From NCBI GenBank assembly GCA_022790685.1, contig JAAVXQ010000136.1, positions 1 to 17,018 of the forward strand: a stretch of 17,018 nt of DNA. Direction: 5' to 3'. The notes beneath the pieces were generated by a model, which worked only from the letters and a program-made list of their open reading frames with translations, was not told the origin of the DNA and did no database searches. Of the stretch, positions 8,218 through 14,800 are shown piece by piece. Each line of letters begins with the position of its first letter. Position 1 is the stretch's first letter. Source of the stretch: Clostridia bacterium (GTDB lineage: Bacteria; Bacillota; Clostridia; TANB77; CAG-508). Position numbers and translations under genes: made by a program.

Positions 8218-8244
8218 AAAAATAAATCTCCTTATTTTTTAAAA

Positions 8245-8361
8245 TTATTTTTCTTCTTTTTTAGCTACTTCACAGTCAGCTATATTTTCAGTAATTTTTA
8301 TTTTAGTCTCAACTAAATCTTTAACTAATTTTTTTCCTTGTTCATTTAATTGTTTATCCAT
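8245..8361 (-). CDS. 38-residue charged peptide, unknown function
   Basis: A short frame begins MDKQLNEQGKKLVKDL and ends EVAKKEEK followed by TAA. The ATG at 8361 is preceded by a strong GGAGG ribosome binding site (AAGGAGG, 8 nt spacing). It sits about 34 nt after a perfect-consensus promoter and is the first cistron before the 990-aa gene. The peptide is lysine/glutamate-rich and predicted helical, has one Cys (C30), and shows no membrane segment. The ribosome site and promoter placement argue that it is a real gene and not leader sequence. It might bind the coiled-coil protein or act as a translated leader. I see no family resemblance. Confidence 0.65.
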   Translation of the reverse strand: MDKQLNEQGKKLVKDLVETKIKITENIADCEVAKKEEK

Positions 8362-8401
8362 ACAATTTTCCTCCTTCGAATTGATACAATATTATGTTTT
8401 T

Positions 8402-8430
8402 ATTATACAACAAAAGCCTTTTTTTGTCAA
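8402..8430 (-). promoter_or_regulatory. Perfect-consensus sigma-A promoter of the 38-aa/990-aa unit
   Basis: On the minus strand TTGACA (8425-8430) and TATAAT (8402-8407) are exactly 17 nt apart, matching the sigma-70/sigma-A consensus at every position. The predicted start is near 8395. The promoter lies just after the trmFO stop codon with no convincing terminator between, so trmFO transcripts may read through. Strong expression would be expected unless repressed. Confidence 0.85.
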
Positions 8431-8435
8431 CAATT

Positions 8436-8444
8436 TTATGTAAA
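8436..8444 (-). promoter_or_regulatory. Upstream box TTTACATAA shared with the 725-aa operon promoter
   Basis: The nine bases TTTACATAA lie 5 bp upstream of the -35. The same nine bases lie 5 bp upstream of the -35 of the 725-aa operon, where they form half of an inverted repeat. Identical placement suggests a common regulator or a duplicated promoter. It is not present at the topA or rpsL promoters. Confidence 0.45.
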
Positions 8445-8467
8445 TTTTGTGTTTTCTTCCTTTATTT

Positions 8468-9895
8468 TCATACATTTTTTTCTTCTACGACTTTTTTTAT
8501 TATCTGAATAGCAGTATTTGACAACATTTTATATCTTTCTTTTTTATCTTTTATCTTTTCTTTTAGTTCTGGAACTATTCCAAAATTAGCATTCATTGGC
8601 TGAAATTTATCATTTTCTGTAGATATGTATTTTGATAAAGCTCCTATCATTGTTTCTTTTGGAAAAGTTATTTTCTTCTTATTATATTGTTCTAATATTT
8701 TTTTATTATCTATATTTACTTCATTATTAGAATCTTCTTCCTTTTGATATATATAAGCTAATACAGTAGCATTAATTCCTGCTACTAATCCAGATGATAT
8801 TGACTCTACATATCCCTCTACTCCTGTTATTTGTCCAGCAAAAAATATATTCTGATTTTCTTTCATATTATATGTTTCATCTAGTATCATTGTAGAATTA
8901 ATAAAAGTATTTCTATGCATTACTCCATATTTAACAAAGTTTGCATTTTCAAGTCCAGGTATTAATGAAAATACTCTTTTCTGTTCTCCAAATTTTAAAT
9001 TAGTCTGGAAACCAACTAAATTATATAATGTAGCTTCTGAATTATCTTGCCTTAATTGAACAATCGCATATGGTCTTCTTCCTGTTCTTAAATCTGTAAA
9101 TCCTACTGGTTTTAAAGGTCCATATCTTAAAGTATCTTCTCCTCTTTTAGCCATAATTTCTAATGGCATACACCCTTCAAAAATTTCTCTTTTTTCAAAT
9201 TCATGTAATGTTACTACTTCTGCTTTTACTAGTTCTTCATAAAATTTTTCATATTCTTCTTTATTAAGTGGTAAGTTTATATAACTTGCCTCTTGATTTT
9301 TTATTCTTTCTTTCCATATAGAAACATCTTCTTCTTTTCCTCTTTCTTGAGCATATCTATCTCCCCAAAAAGCTATATCCATATTTATAGAAGATTTTTC
9401 TACTATTGGAGCTGCTGCATCATAGAAAAATAAATTTTCTTTACCTGTTAGTTTTAAAATTTCATTATACATTTTTTCTGATGTAAGCGGTCCTGTTGCA
9501 ATAATAACAATTTTATCTTTAGGAATTTGAGTCATTTCTTTTCTTATAACTTTTATGTATTCATTTTCTTCAATTTTTTGAGTAACTTTTTCAGAAAATT
9601 TTTCTCTATCTACTGATAGTGCTTGTCCTGATGGAACACTTACTTCATCTGCTATTTTTATCAGTTCACTTCCAAGTAATCTAAGTTCTTCTTTTAAAAG
9701 TCCACATGCATTAGTCAGTAAATTTGATTTAAAAGAATTGCTACATACTATTTCAGCTAAATTTTCATTAGTATGTGCATCAGAAAATTTTTCTGGTTTC
9801 ATTTCATAAAGTTCAGCCTTTATTTTTCTTTTAGCAATTTGAAGTGCTGCTTCTGCTCCAGCCAATCCTCCTCCTATTACAATTACTTCTTTCAT
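8468..9895 (-). CDS. trmFO: Methylenetetrahydrofolate-tRNA-(uracil-54-C5)-methyltransferase
   Basis: TrmFO methylates uridine 54 in the T-loop of tRNAs to make ribothymidine, using 5,10-methylenetetrahydrofolate and FAD/NAD(P)H in the cytoplasm. The N-terminus has the dinucleotide-binding motif VIGGGLAGAEAA (6-17). Family blocks follow: CSNSFKSN (catalytic-type C51), SVPSGQALSVDREKF, IIATGPLTS, FFYDAAAPIV, EGCMPLEIMAKRGEDTLRYGPLKPVG (C242, equivalent to the second reactive Cys), RPYAIVQLRQDN and FAGQITGVEGY. At 475 residues it is about 40 longer than usual. Extra residues are visible near 186-205 and in a charged stretch near 383-405. The start is 6 nt after the 844-frame stop codon, and its ribosome site overlaps the end of that gene. 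It is therefore probably translationally coupled to an unknown gene rather than directly following topA. Confidence 0.98.
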   Translation of the reverse strand: MKEVIVIGGGLAGAEAALQIAKRKIKAELYEMKPEKFSDAHTNENLAEIVCSNSFKSNLLTNACGLLKEELRLLGSELIKIADEVSVPSGQALSVDREKFSEKVTQKIEENEYIKVIRKEMTQIPKDKIVIIATGPLTSEKMYNEILKLTGKENLFFYDAAAPIVEKSSINMDIAFWGDRYAQERGKEEDVSIWKERIKNQEASYINLPLNKEEYEKFYEELVKAEVVTLHEFEKREIFEGCMPLEIMAKRGEDTLRYGPLKPVGFTDLRTGRRPYAIVQLRQDNSEATLYNLVGFQTNLKFGEQKRVFSLIPGLENANFVKYGVMHRNTFINSTMILDETYNMKENQNIFFAGQITGVEGYVESISSGLVAGINATVLAYIYQKEEDSNNEVNIDNKKILEQYNKKKITFPKETMIGALSKYISTENDKFQPMNANFGIVPELKEKIKDKKERYKMLSNTAIQIIKKVVEEKNV

Positions 9896-9901
9896 ATTCT
9901 C

Positions 9902-12421
9902 TTATCTATCACCACCTACAACTTCTTCTACTTCTATATTTCCTGAAATATTTCCTCTACTAGTCTTTGCTTGATCTTTTCTTGCACTTTCTGTTCTTTC
10001 TAGTGCTAGTTTATGATCTACATATACTTTTTGAATAAAACCATTTTCATATGTCTCTGTAGCAAAACTCTTTCCATTATTTTCTGATTCTATTGTATGC
10101 ATTTCTGCATTACTAATTTGTTCTCTTGTTGTTTCAATATTTCCAGTATCTAGTAATTTAGTTTCATCTTTTCCTATTAAATTTCCTAAAATTCCTTTAA
10201 GTCCTTTTCTGCTATTTGAGTCCATCTGTTTTTGTTCACGTTTAATTCTTCGTTCTGTTTCTTTTTGAGCTTGCTGACTTTTCTTTTGTTCTCTTTTTTC
10301 CTCTTGCACTTTTTTCTTTTCAGCTTGTTCTATCTTTCTCTCAGCTTTTTTTCTTTCCTGTTCTGCTCGTTTTTCTTCTCGTTTTTTAGCTTTCTCTTCT
10401 TTAGCATTTTTTTTAATTGTTGGCAATTCACTTTGTCTTTCAGCTCTATTCATTATTATATCTGGTATATAATATAATTTAGAAAAAAGTCTAGCAGCAG
10501 CAAAATATCCTGCTCTTATTGTATTTGTTCCTACTGCTCTTTGTGTTTTTTCATCCATAAATGTCATATCAAATTTCTCTTTATTTAATCCACTAAGTCT
10601 AATAAGCATATCTGTTGACAATGCATCTACTGATATTTTTCTAGCTAAATCAAATATATTATCTTCAAGACTTACATCAGCCTCACCATTTTCATTTCTT
10701 ATTTTATAATAATTTTCTAATTCTCTAGTTAAATCAGTGATTTTGCCATTTTCCTTTTTTTGATTTCTATCAATTTTAGCTGTTCTTCTTGTAATTTGTT
10801 TATATGCTATGGAAAAGTTTGCCATCTGATTGGCACCCATACTTATTCCTCTCATATCTTTCATAACAGCTTTATGGTCAATTCTATCTAAATCTGTTAG
10901 GTATTCTCCAAAATATTCAGAATTTTCTATCATAAATTTTTTAACAATTGCAGAATTAGCATATTCTCCTCCACTATTCATAGAGTTTCCATCTAGTCCA
11001 TTATATTTATCTCCTTTATTTTTTTGTATTTCATCTTCTCTAAATTTGCAGTATAATGCAACAACATTTTTTACTGTTGCTTCATTTTCATATGAATTTT
11101 TATTTAAATTGCCTGCATTAACAGAATTTAATACATCATAAATAATTTTTTCTCTTTTACTACATATTCTTTCTTCACAGTTTCCTTTAACAAATTCTAC
11201 AATATTATTTTTAAGAATTCCTGCAATAGTTTGTCTACCTTTTAATAATCCATCTCTTGATTTATGATCAACATTCAAATTCCCATCTAATTCTGCCTTA
11301 ATATATTCTCTTATTCTCTTAAATTTCCCATCTTTAGTTTTCATATTTGTTTGAGATTGCTCATATATTTCATTTAAATCTGCATCTTTTCCAAAAACCT
11401 TTTTACAAAATTTTTCTATTTCTGGAATAACAAAATTACTACCATTTTGAGCTAAAACTTCTATTCCCAATTGCTTTGATAATTTCATAGCTAAAATTCT
11501 ATTATCTGCATTTGTTCCTCTGGCAACTCTTAAAAAAATTGTAGCAATATCTTTCATATTTTCATTATTAACATCTGATGCATTATATCCCAGATATTTT
11601 GTAATATCATCATATAATTTTACTTCATTTCTTTCATTTTCCCATGTTTCAATAAATTCACATACAGATTCTACTGTTATTTCCTTATTTTCATCTAAAA
11701 GCCTTTTGCCAAATTTACTATTTGGTGCAATTTCTCTTATCTGATTAATATATATCTGTGTAAGAGATCCTAAAGACTCTTTCTCCATTTTATTTCCTTT
11801 TTCTGAAAAAAGCTTAATATTATATGCCAATTCAAGTAAGTCGACATCTGTCTCTGTTTCTACGTTATTTTCTACTGCTCTTTTTTCATTTGCTGAAACT
11901 ATATTTTCTGCTTCTTCTTTACTTAAATTAAATTCTTCATATCCACTTAATAAGTCTATTATTTGTGATGAGGTCATAAATGTATCATTATTTTTATCAA
12001 AACCTATTATTTCTAATATTTTTTCAAAAGATTGTTCTTTTATTATTTCTGAAACTATTCTCTCATCATTATCTAATTCGCCATTAAAATATTGTGTAGT
12101 AAGCTCCTCTATCTCTCCAAGTTCCATTTTAGATATATCAAAGCCTACAACCTTGCTTACTGCTTCTACCTCACTATTGTATACCATTGCTACAGAAGTT
12201 TCATCTATAGAAACATTACCAAATTCATCAAATCTGGCTGACTCTAATCTTAAATATCTTTCAATTATATTATTAAAAGATACTCCTATATTTAATTTTT
12301 CTAATTTCTTAATCTTTTTTCCAAAAGTTGTCTCTGATATTTTTTCCGCAACTTCTTCTTCATAATGAGCTCTAAAATATCTAGACATTTCTTCATCTCT
12401 TATTGGTTCTTCTTCCCTCAT
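9902..12421 (-). CDS. Unknown large charged protein upstream of trmFO
   Basis: I do not recognise this protein (839 residues from the ATG). Residues 1 to about 660 look like an all-helical globular region with no family motif I know. Blocks such as MRGISMGANQMANFSIAYKQ (about 522-541) and NTIRAGYFAAARLFSKLYY (about 633-651) look conserved in style. At about 669-733 comes an extremely charged E/K/R stretch typical of a long single alpha-helix. It is followed by a hydrophobic-basic patch GLKGILGNLIGK (740-751) and a polar tail. The frame can be extended to a TTG at 12436, but that TTG has no ribosome site. The ATG at 12421 has GGGGA 8-9 nt upstream, so I chose it. The gene begins just after the 696-aa gene and ends 6 nt before trmFO, which indicates one operon. 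No signal peptide or membrane segment is seen. Confidence 0.92.
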   Translation of the reverse strand: MREEEPIRDEEMSRYFRAHYEEEVAEKISETTFGKKIKKLEKLNIGVSFNNIIERYLRLESARFDEFGNVSIDETSVAMVYNSEVEAVSKVVGFDISKMELGEIEELTTQYFNGELDNDERIVSEIIKEQSFEKILEIIGFDKNNDTFMTSSQIIDLLSGYEEFNLSKEEAENIVSANEKRAVENNVETETDVDLLELAYNIKLFSEKGNKMEKESLGSLTQIYINQIREIAPNSKFGKRLLDENKEITVESVCEFIETWENERNEVKLYDDITKYLGYNASDVNNENMKDIATIFLRVARGTNADNRILAMKLSKQLGIEVLAQNGSNFVIPEIEKFCKKVFGKDADLNEIYEQSQTNMKTKDGKFKRIREYIKAELDGNLNVDHKSRDGLLKGRQTIAGILKNNIVEFVKGNCEERICSKREKIIYDVLNSVNAGNLNKNSYENEATVKNVVALYCKFREDEIQKNKGDKYNGLDGNSMNSGGEYANSAIVKKFMIENSEYFGEYLTDLDRIDHKAVMKDMRGISMGANQMANFSIAYKQITRRTAKIDRNQKKENGKITDLTRELENYYKIRNENGEADVSLEDNIFDLARKISVDALSTDMLIRLSGLNKEKFDMTFMDEKTQRAVGTNTIRAGYFAAARLFSKLYYIPDIIMNRAERQSELPTIKKNAKEEKAKKREEKRAEQERKKAERKIEQAEKKKVQEEKREQKKSQQAQKETERRIKREQKQMDSNSRKGLKGILGNLIGKDETKLLDTGNIETTREQISNAEMHTIESENNGKSFATETYENGFIQKVYVDHKLALERTESARKDQAKTSRGNISGNIEVEEVVGGDR

Positions 12422-12444
12422 ATTACATTTCCCCAATTTATACT

Positions 12445-14535
12445 TTATTTTACTTCTTCTTGTTCATTATTTCCTTTTTGCGCATACATTTTTTCTTGTG
12501 CTACCTTTGCATCTGCAATTGCCTTTTCCTCATTTACAGTTGCATTATATTTATCAAAAGCATTCTGTTCAATTTTATTTTTATCTTCTTCTACTGCAGT
12601 TTTTTCTTCTTTTGATTTTCCTGTAATAGCATTCATAAATCTAAAAAATCTATTTGTATTTTTACTATTTTCATCCTTAGACACTTCTTCAGTTACTTCC
12701 TCTGATAGTTTTTTATATGTTTCTGTTTCAGAAAATCCTAATCTAGAGATTATTCCAGACCAAAAATTCCTTTTTTCTCTATATTCCATTAATGCCTTTG
12801 GATTATCAGTTTTATTGTGGATATCATCATTTTCTCCTCGTAAGCTATTAATAGCTCTACTTGCCATATCCACCATACGACTTAATATTGATTTCTTCTT
12901 ATAATCAGTTTCTTCTCTATCATCTATCTTAATATCTTGTCCGATAGCCCCCTCTTCTTGTGTCTTATCTCTAGCAGTAATTTGCTGTTCTATCTCGCTT
13001 TTCTTAGTTCTAGTAACATCTACATTACTTTCAGCTATCTTTTTACTATTTACTGTAACTCCTGCTCTTCCCTTTTCAGGAATAATCCCACTTGTCTCTA
13101 TTCTTTCTGTTCTACTGTTTTTTAATTCTACATCTGATACTACTCTATTTTGTTTTGCTCTATCTTCTGAACTTTTTCTTTGAAAATCTGAAATTGCACT
13201 CGCATCTAACTCTTCTGCTGAATTTTCAACAAATTCTTTTGCTTCTTCATCTTTAATTTTTTTACTTTGTTTTTCTACAAAAGAACTTATTTGTTCAAAA
13301 GGAATTTCTATTCCATCTTCTAATGTAATTCCATTTTCTCCCAGACTTAAATTTTCATCTATATTATTTTCTTTCATAAATTTCTTTAAATTTCTAAAAG
13401 AAATCTCTGTTCCATCTTTTAATGTAATTCCATCTAATGTAGCTACCATTCCATTTTGAAGTTTCAGTTCTTTATCTGTACAACTCATTAAATCTAACAT
13501 TTCGGCATGAAAACTAATATATCTAAATTCTGCATCTTTATTAGCATATAATTTAAATTTATATCCAAAATCATCCATAGAAAATGCGTCAATTTGATTA
13601 AATATCTGTTCATTTTCAAGTGCACTTATATAGTTATTATATTGCTCATCTGTAAAATTTCCTTTTTTTAAAACTCCTTCACCACCCAGACTATTAAATA
13701 CAGCCATTCTTTCATTTCTTAGTTCTTCAAATTCTTTATTATTTACAACAACTAATCCATTTTTTGTAACAAAATTACCATCATTATAAAATGAACATGT
13801 ACTACCATTTTTAATCATGACACTTTTTATATCATTTAAATAAGTAGTTGTTCCATCTGGTTCTTTTACTTCTTCTTCAGTAAATATAGTTCCATTTTTT
13901 AGTATTACACCTATTATATTTCCTTTTTCATCAATATTAAGTTTTTCTACATCATCTTCAGAAAAAATTATTCCTTTAAAAGCAATTTCATGGTCTGATA
14001 TGTAAGTTGTATCTTGCCACTCGCTTTCACCTATTACACTTTCAAAAGCATTAAAGAAACTATTTATTCTTTCTTCATCAACACTTTCACCATTTTCTCC
14101 TAAAAATATTGCATATATTCCTTTTTCTGTCATTTGATATAAACTATCTTTTGAAAATCTATCTACATGCATATGATCCAAAACTTCTCTTACTTCTGGA
14201 TTCTGTTCAATAAAATTAGGATTTGCTTTAAGATTGGCAGCTATATTTGGATTTCCATTTCCATCTGTAATTATATTTTTTTGTTCAAAAAATATTTCTT
14301 TTACAGATATACATTTTTTAACAATTTCAGTGTCTGGTGCATTCATTATTTCAGCATGAGAATAGTCTTCTACAACTTTTAAAAATATAGGCCATGCTTC
14401 TTTGTCTATATCAATGTTAATAGGATTATTCTTATCTACATCAGAAAAAATCCTAACGAATCTTTCACGTAAGTTCTCACTATCTTTTAGTTCACTTGGA
14501 TTTTTTAACTTCTGTTCTTCTCTTTCTTCTTCCAT
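12445..14535 (-). CDS. Unknown protein with repeated GITLKDGT-type beta motifs and a charged C-terminal half
   Basis: The function of this 696-residue protein is unknown. Residues 200-425 contain short beta-hairpin-like repeats: GVILKNGTIFT (209), SVMIKNGSTCSF (238), GITLKDGTEISF (369) and GITLEDGIEIPF (402). The last two continue into matching helices, so they are a duplicated unit of about 33 residues. From 425 to the end it is low-complexity, highly charged and probably disordered. That part is interrupted by three hydrophobic-basic patches: SILSRMVDMASRAINSL (549-565), FWSGIISRLGF (591-601) and RFFRFMNAITGK (629-640). No signal peptide or membrane helix is visible. The start has AGGTGA 7 nt upstream and a promoter about 35 nt upstream. 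It is the first gene of the unit that continues into the 839-aa gene and trmFO, and it lies downstream of a topA terminator. Confidence 0.93.
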   Translation of the reverse strand: MEEEREEQKLKNPSELKDSENLRERFVRIFSDVDKNNPINIDIDKEAWPIFLKVVEDYSHAEIMNAPDTEIVKKCISVKEIFFEQKNIITDGNGNPNIAANLKANPNFIEQNPEVREVLDHMHVDRFSKDSLYQMTEKGIYAIFLGENGESVDEERINSFFNAFESVIGESEWQDTTYISDHEIAFKGIIFSEDDVEKLNIDEKGNIIGVILKNGTIFTEEEVKEPDGTTTYLNDIKSVMIKNGSTCSFYNDGNFVTKNGLVVVNNKEFEELRNERMAVFNSLGGEGVLKKGNFTDEQYNNYISALENEQIFNQIDAFSMDDFGYKFKLYANKDAEFRYISFHAEMLDLMSCTDKELKLQNGMVATLDGITLKDGTEISFRNLKKFMKENNIDENLSLGENGITLEDGIEIPFEQISSFVEKQSKKIKDEEAKEFVENSAEELDASAISDFQRKSSEDRAKQNRVVSDVELKNSRTERIETSGIIPEKGRAGVTVNSKKIAESNVDVTRTKKSEIEQQITARDKTQEEGAIGQDIKIDDREETDYKKKSILSRMVDMASRAINSLRGENDDIHNKTDNPKALMEYREKRNFWSGIISRLGFSETETYKKLSEEVTEEVSKDENSKNTNRFFRFMNAITGKSKEEKTAVEEDKNKIEQNAFDKYNATVNEEKAIADAKVAQEKMYAQKGNNEQEEVK

Positions 14536-14569
14536 TTCATTTTCACCTAAAATCTAACTATTCATTTTT

Positions 14570-14598
14570 ATTATATCTTTATGAAATACTGATATCAA
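14570..14598 (-). promoter_or_regulatory. Promoter of the 696-aa/839-aa/trmFO operon
   Basis: On the minus strand TTGATA (14593-14598) and TATAAT (14570-14575) are 17 nt apart. The predicted start near 14563 gives a leader of about 28 nt with an AGGTGA ribosome site. It lies just downstream of the topA terminator, so this operon, including trmFO, is transcribed separately from topA. Confidence 0.75.
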
Positions 14599-14647
14599 TT
14601 ACATTTCGTTTACATTTTTACTTTCATTTCTGTAAACCAAATGTAAT
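14598..14647. promoter_or_regulatory. 17-bp imperfect inverted repeat abutting the -35 (possible operator)
   Basis: The arms ATTACATTTCGTTTACA (14598-14614) and TGTAAACCAAATGTAAT (14631-14647) are complementary at 16 of 17 positions, with a 16-nt centre. The proximal arm touches the -35 hexamer. No T-run follows on either strand, so it is not a terminator. Upstream position and symmetry suggest a binding site for a dimeric or tetrameric regulator. Each arm holds two ATGTAA-like half-sites, as do the boxes at the other two unknown promoters. Confidence 0.55.
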
Positions 14648-14737
14648 ATTTTCATTATTATTTTTTCGAATCCTATTATGCTAATTTCCCTAGTTTTATC
14701 TTTACTTACTATTTATCAAAATAGCTTTTTATCTATC

Positions 14738-14788
14738 AAAAAAAAGTATATTAAATGTTAAATTTTTATTAACATCTAATATACTTTT
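14738..14788 (-). terminator. Intrinsic terminator of topA
   Basis: Two 20-nt arms (14742-14761 and 14769-14788) pair with one mismatch around a 7-nt loop, and on the minus strand run into eight T. It begins 12 nt after the topA stop codon. This separates topA from the unknown genes that follow. Confidence 0.88.
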
Positions 14789-14800
14789 ATTAGTTTTTGG

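Noticed and set aside
8462..8470. TGA as a sense codon (Mycoplasma-like code)
   Set aside because: TGA appears as the trmFO stop, the next in-frame stop is only two codons on, and the Trp codon I checked is TGG. Nothing requires a changed code.
12422..12436. TTG start for the 839-aa gene
   Set aside because: It has no ribosome binding site in range, while the ATG at 12421 has a purine-rich GGGGA at proper distance; the TTG itself overlaps that site.
12365..12904. Plus-strand open frame of 179 codons
   Set aside because: It is antisense to two well-supported minus-strand genes and has the Phe/Ser/Leu-rich composition typical of the reverse of AT-rich coding DNA. The same applies to all other plus-strand frames here.
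14665..14673. TTCGAATCC, similar to a tRNA T-arm
   Set aside because: The flanking bases do not form a T-stem, and no acceptor, D or anticodon arms are found around it.
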